Shown here: piece after piece, positions 44,116 through 54,090 of the stretch
Position numbering within the stretch: the stretch's first letter is position 1
Layout: each line of letters begins with the position of its first letter
NCBI GenBank assembly: GCA_017304945.1
Contig: JAFKLG010000061.1
Location: forward strand, 1-64,000
Origin: Rhodospirillales bacterium
GTDB taxonomy: Bacteria > Pseudomonadota > Alphaproteobacteria > Acetobacterales > Acetobacteraceae
Length of the DNA stretch: 64,000 bases
Direction of reading: 5' to 3'
Made by a program: the position numbers and the translations under genes
Notes under the pieces: model-generated
What the model saw: the letters and a program-made list of their open reading frames with translations, nothing else
Database searches by the model: none
Told to the model about the DNA's origin: nothing

Positions 44116-44982
44116 CTACTGCTGCATGCCCCAGCGGCGGATCGTCCGGGCCTCGATCGTGCGGAACACCACGTTCTCCACCACGAGGCCGATCAGGATG
44201 ATCGTCAGCAGCCCGGCGAACACGTCGGGGATCTCGAGCTGGTTCTTGGCCTCGAAGATATACCAGCCCAGACCGCCCTTCCCCGAGGAGACGCCAAACA
44301 CCAGTTCGGCGGCGATCAGGGTGCGCCAGGCGAAGGCCCAGCCGATCTTGAGCCCGGCCAGGATGGAGGGAAACGCCGCCGGGATCAGGATTCGGATCAC
44401 GAGCCGCAGGCCGGAGAGCCCGTAGTTGCGGCCCACCATGCGCAGCGTCTGCGAGACGCCGCGGAACCCCGCATGCGTGTTCAGGGCGACCGCCCAGAGG
44501 ACCGAGTGGATCAGCACGAAGACCACGCTGCCGATACCGAGCCCGAACCAGATCAGCGCCAGCGGCAGCAGCGCGATGGCCGGGAGCGGGTTGAACATCG
44601 CCGTCATGGTCTCGAGGAAATCGGTGCCGATCCGCGTCGTGATGGCGAGCACGGTCAGCGCGCCGGCGAGCAGCACGCCCGCCACGAAGCCGATCGCCAG
44701 CACCTGCAGCGACACCCAGGCGCGGGCCGGCAGCACGCCCGAGGCGACCGCGCCCCACCACGCCGAGACGGTATCGCCGAAGGTCGGCACCAGCAGCGGA
44801 TTGTCGAGCTGGCGGGCGTAGAGCTCCCAGGCGAGCGCGAGGACCACCAGCAGCGCCGACTTGCGCAGCCAGGCCAGGTTGTAGAGTCGCTCGAACGGGG
44901 TGAGCTGCTTCTCGACGACCCCGAAATCCTGGTCGGCGCGCGTGGGGCGGACGATTTCGGGTCGCATCGCCGCCTCAGACAT
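44116..44982 (-). CDS. ABC transporter permease, taurine/nitrate/sulfonate type
   Basis: A 288-residue BPD-type inner-membrane permease with about six membrane segments and a cytoplasmic N-terminus. The EAA-like loop reads GLSGLRLVIRILIPAAFPSILAGLKIGWAFAWRT, broken here into LIPAAFPSILAG and GWAFAWRT. It ends in a SsuC/TauC-like GKGGLGWYIF segment. ATG at 44982 overlaps the ATPase stop by 8 bp; ATG at 44967 is an alternative. Together with the ATPase it imports a small anion such as a sulfonate, nitrate or thiamine precursor. The periplasmic binding protein is not encoded nearby. Confidence 0.92.
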   Translation of the reverse strand: MSEAAMRPEIVRPTRADQDFGVVEKQLTPFERLYNLAWLRKSALLVVLALAWELYARQLDNPLLVPTFGDTVSAWWGAVASGVLPARAWVSLQVLAIGFVAGVLLAGALTVLAITTRIGTDFLETMTAMFNPLPAIALLPLALIWFGLGIGSVVFVLIHSVLWAVALNTHAGFRGVSQTLRMVGRNYGLSGLRLVIRILIPAAFPSILAGLKIGWAFAWRTLIAAELVFGVSSGKGGLGWYIFEAKNQLEIPDVFAGLLTIILIGLVVENVVFRTIEARTIRRWGMQQ

Positions 44983-45763
44983 CGGCGTCCTCCTCCACCC
45001 GGTCCAGGAACAGCATGTCGTGGATGCGCGCCTCCAGCGCGGCGGCGGCGCGTGGGTCGGCGTCACGCGCCACCGAGTTGAGTTCGGCCTTCACCTGCCC
45101 GGGATGCGGCGAGAGCAGCAGGATGCGGTTGCCGATCTTCACTGCCTCGGCGATCGAGTGGGTGACGAACAGCACGGTGAACCGGGTCTCGTCCCACAGG
45201 GCGAGCAGCTCGTCCTGCATCCGTTGGCGGGTGAGTGCGTCGAGCGCGGCGAACGGCTCGTCCATCAGCAGGATGTCGGGCTCCATCGCCATGCCGCGGG
45301 CGATCGCGACGCGCTGCTTCATGCCCCCCGAGAGCGTGTGGGGATAGGCGTCGGCGAAGCGCGTCAGATGCACCTTGTCGATGTACTGCATCGCCTTCTC
45401 CTCGGCGGCGCGGCCACGCAGCCGGCCGGAGGTCTCGAGCGCGAAGACGACGTTCTGGCGGACGGTCTTCCAGGGCAGCAACTGATCGAATTCCTGGAAC
45501 ACCATCATGCGGTCCGGACCCGGCCGCGTGATGCGGCTGCCCTTGAGCATGATCTCGCCTTCCACCGGGCTCATGTAGCCGCCGACCGCCTTGAGCAGGG
45601 TCGACTTGCCACAGCCGGACGGCCCCAGGAGGACGAACCGGTCGGAGCGCAGCACCGAGAAGTCGACCCGATAGGTCGCGGTGACCAGGTGGTCGCGGGT
45701 CTTGTATTGCAGCGTCACGCCGCGGACGTCGAGCAGCGGCGCCGATCCTTGTCGATCCGGCAT
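44975..45763 (-). CDS. ABC transporter ATP-binding protein, SsuB/TauB type
   Basis: A 262-residue ATPase. Walker A is LLGPSGCGKSTLLKAVGG, the Q-loop VFQEFDQLLPWKTV, the signature LSGGMKQRVAIARGMAMEP, Walker B ILLMDEPFAALDALTR and the H-loop VTHSIAEAV. It is the SsuB/TauB/NrtD type that drives import of sulfonates, nitrate or related compounds. ATG at 45763 follows GGGAGGAACA. First gene of a two-gene unit with the permease; divergent from the alpha/beta-hydrolase gene by 110 bp. Confidence 0.94.
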   Translation of the reverse strand: MPDRQGSAPLLDVRGVTLQYKTRDHLVTATYRVDFSVLRSDRFVLLGPSGCGKSTLLKAVGGYMSPVEGEIMLKGSRITRPGPDRMMVFQEFDQLLPWKTVRQNVVFALETSGRLRGRAAEEKAMQYIDKVHLTRFADAYPHTLSGGMKQRVAIARGMAMEPDILLMDEPFAALDALTRQRMQDELLALWDETRFTVLFVTHSIAEAVKIGNRILLLSPHPGQVKAELNSVARDADPRAAAALEARIHDMLFLDRVEEDADV

Positions 45764-45873
45764 TCTGTTCCTCCCGGCGGCGAGCATACAGAGTGAGCCG
45801 GAGCACGAAAGGGCGGCGCCCCCTTGATCCGCCGGTCCGCGGCGGGAACACTCCGGATCGGCCGGGAGGGGTC

Positions 45874-46674
45874 ATGAAGACACGCAAGTACGTCGCCTGG
45901 GACGACGTGCGCATCGACCTGATCGTCGAGGGCGAAGGGCCACCGCTGGTGATGCTGCCTTCGTCGGCGCGCGACTCCGAGGATTTCGACCAGGTCGCCG
46001 CGCTTCTGGCCGCGGCCGGATTCCGCGTGCTGCGCCCGCAGCCGCGCGGAATGTGCGGCAGCACCGGCCCGCTGGAGGGGCTGACCCTGCACGACTACGC
46101 GAGCGACGTGGCGCGGGTGATCCGTTCGGAGGGGAATGCCCCCGCCATCGTGTTCGGCCATGCCTTCGGCCAATGGGTCGGCCGCATGCTGGCCGCCGAC
46201 CACGCGAAGCTCGTGCGCGGAGTCGTGCTGGCGGCGGCGGCGGCGAAGAAGATCGACCCGGTGCTGCGGGAGGAGCTCAACCGCTGCCGTGACCTCTCGC
46301 TGCCGGACTCGGTCAGGCTGGGCGCGCTACGCCGCGCCTTCTTCGCGCCCGGCCACGACCCGACGGTCTGGCTGCGCAACTGGCACCCGCTGGCGAGCCG
46401 CGCGCAGCAGGCGGCGAGCGCCGCAACGCCGCAGCATGCGTGGTGGTCGGCCGGCACCGCGCCGATCCTGGACCTGCAGGCCGGCAGCGACCCGTGGCGC
46501 CCGCGCGAGACGGTCGACGACATCCGCGAGGAACTCGGCGCCGACCGCGTCACGGTCGTGGTGATCCCCGACGCCAGCCACGCCTTGCTGCCGGAGCAGC
46601 CCGAGGCGGTGGTACGCGCCGTGGTCGACTGGGCGCGCGGACTTCAGGGAACGAGTGGAGGGCGCGGGGGATAG
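45874..46674 (+). CDS. alpha/beta-hydrolase fold protein lacking the usual nucleophile Ser
   Basis: A 266-residue alpha/beta-hydrolase-fold protein. The fold is clear: PPLVMLPSSARDSEDF, RVLRPQPRGMCGSTGP, then the nucleophile elbow IVFGHAFGQWVGRM, a late Asp (GSDPWRP) and His (DASHALLP). At the elbow the expected GxSxG reads GHAFG, so Ser is replaced by Ala. Related proteins with this GHAFG elbow exist, so it may be a distinct non-classical subgroup rather than a damaged gene. ATG at 45874 follows GGGAGGGG. It stands alone, divergent from the ABC unit. Confidence 0.83.
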   Translation: MKTRKYVAWDDVRIDLIVEGEGPPLVMLPSSARDSEDFDQVAALLAAAGFRVLRPQPRGMCGSTGPLEGLTLHDYASDVARVIRSEGNAPAIVFGHAFGQWVGRMLAADHAKLVRGVVLAAAAAKKIDPVLREELNRCRDLSLPDSVRLGALRRAFFAPGHDPTVWLRNWHPLASRAQQAASAATPQHAWWSAGTAPILDLQAGSDPWRPRETVDDIREELGADRVTVVVIPDASHALLPEQPEAVVRAVVDWARGLQGTSGGRGG

Positions 46675-46720
46675 GGCCGGGCCGGCAGCGCCCGCGTCTC
46701 GGGGGGCACGGCCCCTGCCC

Positions 46721-46872
46721 ACCGTCATGGCCGGGCCCGACCCGGCCTTCCCCACCGGCACTCTGCCGCGAAGGATGGCCGGGTCGAGCCCGGCCATGAC
46801 GGATGGGGGTCAGGGAGCGCCATCCCGGCACTCTACCGCGAGGGATGGCCGGGTCGGGCTCGGCCATGACGG
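46721..46872. repeat. hairpin repeats, three copies about 70 bp apart
   Basis: Hairpin copies at about 46724-46747 (degenerate), 46774-46802 and 46844-46872. The clearest reads ATGGCCGGG-TCGAG-CCCGGCCAT then GACGG. Between the copies a second conserved block (CCGGCACTCTxCCGCG) recurs, so the unit is larger than the hairpin. They lie between two convergent genes. Confidence 0.75.
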
Positions 46873-46956
46873 CGGGAATCAGTGCGCGCCGTCCCGTACC
46901 GCCGTGCCACAGCGCCGTCCCGCCCTGGCACAGCGGCTTCCCCGCCGTGCCGACGA

Positions 46957-48120
46957 TCACTCCGCGGCTTCGACCACCTCTTCCTGCTTGGTCCGCTTCT
47001 TCGCCTTGATGCGGGCCAGCGCCTGCTCGACGTGGCGGCTGAAGACGAACTCGGCCGGACGCTGCTTGTCGAGCGGGATGTCCGGCGCCATCGGCCCCTC
47101 GGTGCGGATGCCGCGCATCGCCTGGGCCGCCGCCCGCCAGGGCTTGCTCACCGTTTCGGCCACCGCGGTGGCCTCATACCCGGAATGGACCATGCAGTCG
47201 GCGCACTTCTCGTAGTTGCCGGTGCCGTAGGCGTCCCAATCGGTGGTCTCCATCAGCTCCTTGAAGGTCTTCGCGTAGCCTTCACCCAGCAGGTAGCAAG
47301 GGCGCTGCCAGCCGAAATAGGTGCGGCACGGATTGCCCCAGGGCGTGCAGTGGAAGGTCTGATTGCCGGCCAGGAAGTCCAGGAACATGGAGGACTGGTT
47401 GAACGCCCACTTGCCCTTCCACGCCCCCTTCCCTTGCCGCCGGAAGATCCCGCGGAACAGTTCCTTCGTCTTGGTCCGGTTCAGGAAGTGCTGCTGGTCG
47501 GGCGCGCGCTCATAGGCGTAGCCAGGGGATACCGAGATCCCATCCACCCCCATCGCCATCACGTCATCGAAGAAGGCCGCCACCTTCTCGGGCTCCGCCG
47601 TGTTGAACAGCGTCGCGTTGATGATGGTGCGGAAACCGGTCTGCTTGGCCGCCGAGATCGCCGCCACCGCGCGGTCGTAGACCCCGGTCTGGCAGACCGA
47701 GATGTCGTGCTCTTCCCGCGCGCCATCCAGGTGCACCGACCAGGTGAACCACTTGGACGGCTTGAACAGGTGCATCTTCTTCTCGAGCAGCAGCGCGTTC
47801 GTGCACACGATCACGAACTTCTTGCGCGCGATCGCACCCTCGACGATCTGGTCGATCTCCTTGTGCAGCAGCGGCTCGCCGCCGGCGATCACCACCACCG
47901 GGGCGCCGCACTCGTCGATCGCCTCCATGCACTCGGCGACCGACAGGCGCTGGTTCAGGATCTCGGCCGGATAGTCGATCTTGCCACAACCGGCGCAGGC
48001 CAGGTTGCAGCGGAACAGCGGCTCCAGCATGAGCACGAGCGGATAGCGCTTGCGGCCCAGCAGATGCTGCTTGACCACGTAGGCACCGACGCGGAGCGCC
48101 TGGTTCAGGGGAACGGTCAT
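46957..48120 (-). CDS. hpnH: adenosyl-hopene transferase HpnH
   Basis: A 387-residue radical SAM enzyme that adds the 5'-deoxyadenosyl group to diploptene, the first step of hopanoid side-chain elongation. The 4Fe-4S Cys motif is RCNLACAGC (Cys38, Cys42, Cys45), followed by VVIAGGEPLLHKEI, SVHLDGAREEHD and ISVSPGYAYERAPDQQHFL. A C-terminal Cys region (HCTPWGNPCRTYFGWQRPC, KCADC) and a Lys/Glu-rich tail complete it. ATG at 48120, 14 bp after the ispH stop, so both share an operon. Membrane-associated action on lipid is expected. Confidence 0.97.
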   Translation of the reverse strand: MTVPLNQALRVGAYVVKQHLLGRKRYPLVLMLEPLFRCNLACAGCGKIDYPAEILNQRLSVAECMEAIDECGAPVVVIAGGEPLLHKEIDQIVEGAIARKKFVIVCTNALLLEKKMHLFKPSKWFTWSVHLDGAREEHDISVCQTGVYDRAVAAISAAKQTGFRTIINATLFNTAEPEKVAAFFDDVMAMGVDGISVSPGYAYERAPDQQHFLNRTKTKELFRGIFRRQGKGAWKGKWAFNQSSMFLDFLAGNQTFHCTPWGNPCRTYFGWQRPCYLLGEGYAKTFKELMETTDWDAYGTGNYEKCADCMVHSGYEATAVAETVSKPWRAAAQAMRGIRTEGPMAPDIPLDKQRPAEFVFSRHVEQALARIKAKKRTKQEEVVEAAE

Positions 48121-48134
48121 CCTGGAAAACCCTC

Positions 48135-49064
48135 TCAGGCGTCAGCCAGTTCCGCGGGGAAGCGGAACCGGACATCCTCGGCCACCCCAGCCAGGGTGGT
48201 CACCTCGATCTCGTCGAACCGGCGCAGTCCGTCCAGCACGCCCTGCACCAGCGTCTCCGGGGCGGACGCGCCGGCGGTGACGCCGACCGAACCGACCCCC
48301 TCGAACCACTCGGCCTGCAGCGCCTCGGCATCGTCGATCAGGTAGGCGGGCTTGCCCAGTTCCTGACCAATTTCCCGCAAGCGATTGGAATTGCTGGAAT
48401 TTCGCGAGCCTACCACGAGGATCATGTCGACCGCGCCCGCGAGTTCGCGCACCGCCGACTGGCGGTTCTGCGTGGCGTAGCAGATGTCCCGCACATCCGG
48501 CCCGACGATGGTCGGGAACCGCGCCGTCAGGGCGGCGATGATGCCGCGGGTATCGTCGACCGAGAGCGTGGTCTGGGTGATGTAGGCGAGCTTGTCGGGG
48601 TCGGCGACCTCCAGCTTCGCCACGTCCTCGACCGTCTGCACCAGATGCACCTTGGCCGGCACCTGGCCGATCGTGCCCTCGACCTCGGCATGGCCGGCAT
48701 GACCGACGAGCACGATTTCGCGACCCTGGCGGGCGTATCGTCGCCCTTCGTTATGCACCTTCGCGACCAGCGGGCAGGTGGCATCGATCACCGGCAGGCC
48801 ACGTTCCGCCGCCCATTCCTCGACGCGCTTGGCCACGCCATGGGCGGAGAAGATGGTCATCGCCCCGGGCGGGATCTCGTCCAGCTCGTCCACGAAGACG
48901 GCGCCGCGCGTGCGCAGATCCTCCACCACGTGCCGGTTGTGAACGATCTCGTGGCGCACATAGATGGGCGGGCCATACTTCTTCAGGGCGCGTTCCACGA
49001 TCTCGATGGCCCGCTCGACGCCGGCGCAGAAGCCGCGCGGCTGGGCCAGGACGACACGAAGCAT
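48135..49064 (-). CDS. ispH: 4-hydroxy-3-methylbut-2-enyl diphosphate reductase
   Basis: A 309-residue 4Fe-4S enzyme that makes IPP and DMAPP in the last step of the MEP pathway. The cluster Cys are Cys13 ([11 protein letters not shown]), the Cys of [12 protein letters not shown] and the Cys of [25 protein letters not shown] and [12 protein letters not shown] are the diphosphate-binding motifs. Start at 49064 ([15 protein letters not shown]) follows AGGAGA; the frame continues upstream without similarity. It heads the leftward ispH-hpnH unit, divergent from ispA across 289 bp. Confidence 0.97.
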   Translation of the reverse strand: MLRVVLAQPRGFCAGVERAIEIVERALKKYGPPIYVRHEIVHNRHVVEDLRTRGAVFVDELDEIPPGAMTIFSAHGVAKRVEEWAAERGLPVIDATCPLVAKVHNEGRRYARQGREIVLVGHAGHAEVEGTIGQVPAKVHLVQTVEDVAKLEVADPDKLAYITQTTLSVDDTRGIIAALTARFPTIVGPDVRDICYATQNRQSAVRELAGAVDMILVVGSRNSSNSNRLREIGQELGKPAYLIDDAEALQAEWFEGVGSVGVTAGASAPETLVQGVLDGLRRFDEIEVTTLAGVAEDVRFRFPAELADA

Positions 49065-49353
49065 CCGATGGTTCTCCTGGAACGGCACGAAACCAGACTG
49101 CGGTGGTCGGGTATGACAGGATGGGAGCACCCGATCAATGCCACAAGGGGCAAGGCGGCAGCGCATCCTTCGCAGGTGCGATATGGCATGCGGGCGCCAT
49201 GTTCATCCCCTCTCTTGCCCGGTCCGCATAGCCGGTGGTCCACTGTGACTTGGATGCAACAGGACTCGGGCGACGACGCTGGTCCTGCATGCGCAAGGCG
49301 GTGCAGCATGGTATCGGCTGAAGACTTGGGAGTCGGGTCAGCAAACGGGGCGA

Positions 49354-50274
49354 ATGGTGGTTGCTGAGGGAAATGCGCTGACGGCCGGGGCGGACCTGCC
49401 CAAGGCGATGACGCGGGTGGCCGAGGTGGTCGAGTCGGCGCTGGAGACGCTGCTCCCACCGGTGGAGGGTGCCGAAGCCCGTCTCGCCGAAGCGATGCGC
49501 TACGCGACCCTGGGCGGCGGCAAGCGTCTGCGCGCCTTCCTGGTGATGCAGAGCGCCGCACTGTTCTCCGTCTCCGAGACCTGCGCGGCCCGCGTCGCCG
49601 CCTCGATCGAGATGCTGCACGCCTATTCGCTGGTGCATGACGACCTGCCCGCGATGGACGACGACGACCTCCGGCGTGGCAAACCGAGCACACATCGGGC
49701 CTTCGACGAGGCCACCGCCATTCTGGCCGGCGACGCCCTGCAGGCTCGGGCGTTCGAGCTATTGGCAGAGCCGGACACGCATTCCGATCCCCAGGCGCGA
49801 TGCGAGCTGGTCGCGGCGCTCGGGGCCGCGGCCGGTGCCCGCGGGATGGCCGGCGGGCAGATGATCGACATGGAAGCAGAGGGCAAGACGCTGGACGGCC
49901 CCGCGGTGACACGCCTGCAGGCGCTGAAGACCGGGCGGTTGATCCAGTTCAGCGCCGAAGCCGGTGCCATCCTCGGGCGGGCGCCGATGCAGCAGCGTCA
50001 CCTGCTCGCCGCCTACGGCCGGGACCTGGGGGCTGCGTTCCAGATCGCGGACGACTTACTGGACGTCGAAGGCAGCACGGCGGAAATCGGCAAGACACAA
50101 GGCAAGGATGCCGCTTCGGGTAAGGCCACGATGGTCGCGGTTCTTGGCATCGACATGGCGCGGGCACACGCCGACATGCTCGCGCGGCAGGCTGCGGCTC
50201 ATCTGGAAGGTTTCGGCGAAAGATCCGCCCTGCTGAGGGCGCTGGCCGCCTTCGTCGTCGAACGGCGGAACTGA
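49354..50274 (+). CDS. ispA: farnesyl diphosphate synthase (short-chain polyprenyl synthase)
   Basis: A 306-residue all-alpha prenyltransferase that condenses IPP with DMAPP and GPP to FPP, the precursor of squalene and hopanoids. The first Asp-rich motif is LVHDDLPAMDDDDLRRG, with the two-residue insertion of bacterial FPP synthases. The second is FQIADDLLD, with GGKRLRAFLV, GQMIDM and KTGRLI between. ATG at 49354. The 289-bp divergent region to ispH should hold promoters for both arms, but no convincing consensus is visible. dxs follows after 15 bp. Confidence 0.95.
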   Translation: MVVAEGNALTAGADLPKAMTRVAEVVESALETLLPPVEGAEARLAEAMRYATLGGGKRLRAFLVMQSAALFSVSETCAARVAASIEMLHAYSLVHDDLPAMDDDDLRRGKPSTHRAFDEATAILAGDALQARAFELLAEPDTHSDPQARCELVAALGAAAGARGMAGGQMIDMEAEGKTLDGPAVTRLQALKTGRLIQFSAEAGAILGRAPMQQRHLLAAYGRDLGAAFQIADDLLDVEGSTAEIGKTQGKDAASGKATMVAVLGIDMARAHADMLARQAAAHLEGFGERSALLRALAAFVVERRN

Positions 50275-50289
50275 GTTGAGGAGAACTGT

Positions 50290-52242
50290 ATGAGTCCGGT
50301 GAAGACGCCGCTGCTGGATCGCGTGCGCTATCCGGCCGACCTGCGCAACTTCTCCCCCGAGCAGTTGCGCCAACTGGCCGACGAGCTGCGCGCGGAGACC
50401 ATCGATGCGGTGTCGGTCACGGGCGGACATCTCGGCTCCGCACTCGGCGTCGTCGAGCTGACCGTCGCCATCCACGCCGTGTTCGACACGCCGCGCGACC
50501 GACTGATCTGGGATGTCGGGCATCAGGCCTATCCGCACAAGATCCTGACTGGGCGGCGCGACCGCATCCGCACCCTGCGCCAGGGCGGCGGGTTGTCGGG
50601 ATTCACCAAGCGGTCGGAGAGCGAATACGACCCGTTCGGCGCCGCGCACTCCTCGACCTCGATCTCCGCCGGCCTCGGCATGGCGGTGGCGCGTGACCTC
50701 AAGGCCGCGCGCGGCGAGCCGGACGATCGCAACGTCATCGCCGTGATCGGTGACGGCGCCATGAGCGCCGGCATGGCCTATGAGGCGATGAACAACGCGG
50801 GCGCCCTCCACTCCCGCCTGGTCGTCATCCTCAACGACAACGACATGTCGATCGCGCCGCCGGTCGGCGCCATGAGCGCGTATCTCTCGCGGCTGATGTC
50901 GTCCCGCAGCTTCCTGTCGCTGCGCGATCTCGCGGCCCGGATGGCAAAGCGCTTCCCGCGCGGGATCGAGCGCACCGCACGGCGCGCCGAGGAATACGCC
51001 CGCGGCATCCTGACCGGCGGTACGCTGTTCGAGGAGCTGGGCTTCTACTATCTGGGGCCGATCGACGGGCACAACCTGGATCACCTGCTGCCGGTGCTGC
51101 GCAACGTGCGCGAGGCGGAGGAGAGCGGGCCGATCCTGGTCCACGCCATCACCCAGAAGGGCAAGGGCTACGCGCCCGCCGAACAGTCGGCGGACAAGTA
51201 TCACGGCGTGTCCAAGTTCAACGTGGTGACCGGCGAGCAGGCCAAGGCCCCGCCGGGCCCGCCCAGCTACACCAAGGTGTTCGCCAACGCGCTGATGGCG
51301 CAGGCGGAGAAGGATCCGACCATCGTCGCGATCAACGCGGCGATGCCGTCCGGCACCGGCCTCGACAGCTTCGCCAAGCGCTTCCCGGACCGCTGTTTCG
51401 ATGTCGGCATCGCCGAACAGCATGCGGTCACCTTCGCCGCCGGTATGGCGACCGAGGGCATGCGGCCGTATTGCGCGATCTATTCGACGTTCCTGCAGCG
51501 CGCCTACGACCAGGTGGTGCACGACGTCGCCATCCAGTCCCTGCCCGTCCGCTTCGCGATGGATCGCGCGGGCCCGGTCGGGGCCGACGGCGCCACCCAT
51601 AGCGGCACTTTCGACATCGCCTATCTCGGCTGCCTGCCGGGCATGGTGATCATGGCGCCGTCCGACGAGGCCGAACTCGTCCACATGGTCGCCACCTCGG
51701 CGACGATCGACGACCGGCCCAGCGCGCTGCGCTACCCGCGCGGCGAAGGCGTCGGCGTGGCGCTCCCGACACAGGGCGAGATCCTCGCCCTCGGCAAGGG
51801 GCGCGTCGTGCGCGAAGGCAACAGCGTCGCCATCCTGTCGCTCGGCACCCGTCTCGGCGATGCGCTGAAGGCGGCGGACGAACTCGCCGCGCGCGGGTTG
51901 AGCGCGACCGTCGCGGATGCCCGCTTCGCCAAGCCGCTCGACACCGCACTGATCGAACAGCTCGCGCGCCATCACGCCGTGCTGATCACCATTGAAGAAG
52001 GTTCGCTTGGGGGTTTCGGTTCGGCGGTGATGCACCATCTTGCCTGGCGAGGCCTCCTGGACGGCGGCCTCAAGGTCCGGCCGATGGTGATGCCCGACAT
52101 CTTCATCGACCACGACTCGCAGGCGAAGCAGATCGCAGTCGCCGGCCTGTCGGCAAAGGACATCGTCGCCACCGCCCTGTCGGCCATCGGGATCGACGCG
52201 GCCGGCGGGGGCCAAGCCAAGCAGGTCGTAACCGCCGTATGA
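50290..52242 (+). CDS. dxs: 1-deoxy-D-xylulose-5-phosphate synthase
   Basis: A 650-residue thiamine-diphosphate enzyme joining pyruvate and glyceraldehyde-3-phosphate, the entry and main control step of the MEP pathway. Motifs are [34 protein letters not shown], the ThDP site [20 protein letters not shown] with NDNDMSI, the catalytic Glu in [16 protein letters not shown] and the C-terminal transketolase domain. ATG at 50290 follows GAGGAG. The stop overlaps the hpnM start as ATGA. Linking dxs to hopanoid genes lets precursor supply follow hopanoid demand. Confidence 0.97.
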   Translation: MSPVKTPLLDRVRYPADLRNFSPEQLRQLADELRAETIDAVSVTGGHLGSALGVVELTVAIHAVFDTPRDRLIWDVGHQAYPHKILTGRRDRIRTLRQGGGLSGFTKRSESEYDPFGAAHSSTSISAGLGMAVARDLKAARGEPDDRNVIAVIGDGAMSAGMAYEAMNNAGALHSRLVVILNDNDMSIAPPVGAMSAYLSRLMSSRSFLSLRDLAARMAKRFPRGIERTARRAEEYARGILTGGTLFEELGFYYLGPIDGHNLDHLLPVLRNVREAEESGPILVHAITQKGKGYAPAEQSADKYHGVSKFNVVTGEQAKAPPGPPSYTKVFANALMAQAEKDPTIVAINAAMPSGTGLDSFAKRFPDRCFDVGIAEQHAVTFAAGMATEGMRPYCAIYSTFLQRAYDQVVHDVAIQSLPVRFAMDRAGPVGADGATHSGTFDIAYLGCLPGMVIMAPSDEAELVHMVATSATIDDRPSALRYPRGEGVGVALPTQGEILALGKGRVVREGNSVAILSLGTRLGDALKAADELAARGLSATVADARFAKPLDTALIEQLARHHAVLITIEEGSLGGFGSAVMHHLAWRGLLDGGLKVRPMVMPDIFIDHDSQAKQIAVAGLSAKDIVATALSAIGIDAAGGGQAKQVVTAV

Positions 52243-52868
52243 TCGCTGCCTCTCGTCGTTTCGTGATCGGCCTCGCCCTGGCCGGGACGATGCTGCCGAT
52301 TCTGGGGGCCCGCGCGGAGGATGCATCCGCCGTGCAGGCCCCGATCCAGGCGCTGTACACCGCCCTCGAGCAGTTGATGAAGCAGGGACAGGGCACGCCC
52401 TTTCCCCAGCGCTTCGAGGCGCTCGCCCCGGTGATCGACCGCGCCTACGACCTCGACACCGTCCTGCGGGTGTCGGTGGGTGCGCGCTGGGCGACGCTGG
52501 ACGACGCCGCCAAGAAGGCGCTGTTCACCGCCTTCCGCAGCTTCACCATCGCGACGTACGTGGCGAATTTCGACTCCTACGACGGCGAGCGGTTCGAGAT
52601 CCTGCCCAACCTGCGAGCCTCCGGTTCGGACGAGATCGTCGCCAGCCGCATCGTTCCCGCCAAGGGCGACCCAGTGCGGATCGACTACGTGATGCACCAG
52701 AACAATGGCTGGCGGATCGTGGACGTGCTGCTCGAAGGCACGATCTCCCGCGTGGCGGTGCAGCGCTCGGACTTCCGGAACCTGCTCGCGAGCGGCGATG
52801 CGGAGGCGCTGATCGCCAGCCTGCAGCGCAAGACGGCCGACCTGTCGGGCGGCACGATCCGGTCGTGA
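52239..52868 (+). CDS. hpnM: hopanoid-associated protein HpnM (MlaC/Ttg2D-like)
   Basis: A 209-residue periplasmic protein with a signal peptide ([20 protein letters not shown], cleavage near ARA-ED). The body is MlaC/Ttg2D-like ([55 protein letters not shown]). MlaC-type proteins shuttle lipids across the periplasm; HpnM is the hopanoid-cluster member and may move hopanoids to the outer membrane together with an HpnN-type RND exporter, which is not in the window. ATG overlaps the dxs stop by 4 bp and hpnI follows after 10 bp. Confidence 0.93.
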   Translation: MIAASRRFVIGLALAGTMLPILGARAEDASAVQAPIQALYTALEQLMKQGQGTPFPQRFEALAPVIDRAYDLDTVLRVSVGARWATLDDAAKKALFTAFRSFTIATYVANFDSYDGERFEILPNLRASGSDEIVASRIVPAKGDPVRIDYVMHQNNGWRIVDVLLEGTISRVAVQRSDFRNLLASGDAEALIASLQRKTADLSGGTIRS

Positions 52869-52878
52869 GACCGGCCGC

Positions 52879-54090
52879 ATGATGATCCTGGCCGGCATCG
52901 CCGCGGCGCTGTCGGCGGTGGGCGCGGGCCAGGCGGTGGCGGGCTGGGCGCTGACGCGGCGCTTTGCCGCGCAGCCGGTCCTGCCCCCGGCCTCCCTGCC
53001 ACCCGTCACGGTGCTGAAGCCGCTGCATGGCGACGAGCCGCTGCTCGAGGTCGCGCTCGCCAGCCTATGTTCGCAGGAGTATGCGGCGCCGTTCCAGATC
53101 GTGTTTGGCGTGCAGGATGCGGCGGATCCCGCCGTTGCCGTGGTGCAGCGGCTGCAGGCGCGCTTCCCCGAACGCGACATCACGCTCGTCGTCGACCGCA
53201 CCCTGCACGGGGAAAACCGGAAGGTCGGCAACCTGATCAACATGCTGCCGTCGGCCAAGCACGACGTGCTGGCGATCGCCGACTCGGACCTGCATGTGCG
53301 GCCGGACTACCTGCAGCGGCTGGTCGCGGCGATCGACGCCCCCGGCGTGGGGCTGGTGACCGTGCTCTACACGGGGCTGCCGGCCACCGGATCCGGCCGA
53401 GCGGACGGACGCCTCGCGCTTCCCGCGCGGCTTGGCGCCACTCAGATCACCCACGGCTTCCTGCCCGGCGCGCTGCTCGCCCGCGCCATGGGACGGCAGG
53501 ACTGCCTGGGCGCGACGATGTGCCTGCGGCGGGAGACGCTCATGCGAATCGGCGGCCTCCCCGCTTTGGTGGATCATCTCGCCGACGACAACGTGCTGGG
53601 CCGGCTGGTCGCGCGGCTCGGGTTGCGCGTCGTGCTGGCGGACACGGTCGTCGCCACCACCGTGCCGGAAGCGAGCTTCGCCGCGCTCTGGCGGCACGAG
53701 TTGCGCTGGGCTCGTACGATCCGCGCCCTGGAACCTGTGGGCTTCGCCGCCTCCATCCTGCAATACCCGATCGGCTGGGCGCTGCTGACGGTGGCGCTGG
53801 CGGGCGCCGCTCCGTGGAGCATTGGCCTGCTCGCCGTGAGCTGGCTGCTGCGTGCGCTCGCCGCCGCGGGCATCGATCGGGCGCTTGCGCCACGACGCGC
53901 GGGACTTGCATTCCGCGTGCCACTCTGGCTTTTCCCCTTCCGCGACCTGTTGTCGGTCGGCGTGATGCTTGCCAGCTATGCCGGACGACGGGTGGACTGG
54001 CGGGGTCATCGCTTGCAAGCCGACACGCCGACGCCACCTGATCCGAACCCTGCCCCGCTCCGGCCTGCCGAGGGATTGAACGCGCGATGA
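52879..54090 (+). CDS. hpnI: bacteriohopanetetrol glycosyltransferase HpnI
   Basis: A 403-residue GT2/GT21-like membrane glycosyltransferase that adds an N-acetylglucosamine unit to bacteriohopanetetrol. It has an N-terminal membrane anchor, then PPVTVLKPLHGDEPLLE, the DxD-type IADSDLHVRPDY (Asp135, Asp137), the acceptor-loop region VDHLADDNVLG and the RHELRWARTIR motif. Two to three C-terminal membrane segments follow, the same layout as ceramide glucosyltransferase. ATG at 52879 (52882 possible). The stop overlaps hpnJ as ATGA. The deacetylase HpnK expected to act next is not seen here. Confidence 0.94.
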   Translation: MMILAGIAAALSAVGAGQAVAGWALTRRFAAQPVLPPASLPPVTVLKPLHGDEPLLEVALASLCSQEYAAPFQIVFGVQDAADPAVAVVQRLQARFPERDITLVVDRTLHGENRKVGNLINMLPSAKHDVLAIADSDLHVRPDYLQRLVAAIDAPGVGLVTVLYTGLPATGSGRADGRLALPARLGATQITHGFLPGALLARAMGRQDCLGATMCLRRETLMRIGGLPALVDHLADDNVLGRLVARLGLRVVLADTVVATTVPEASFAALWRHELRWARTIRALEPVGFAASILQYPIGWALLTVALAGAAPWSIGLLAVSWLLRALAAAGIDRALAPRRAGLAFRVPLWLFPFRDLLSVGVMLASYAGRRVDWRGHRLQADTPTPPDPNPAPLRPAEGLNAR

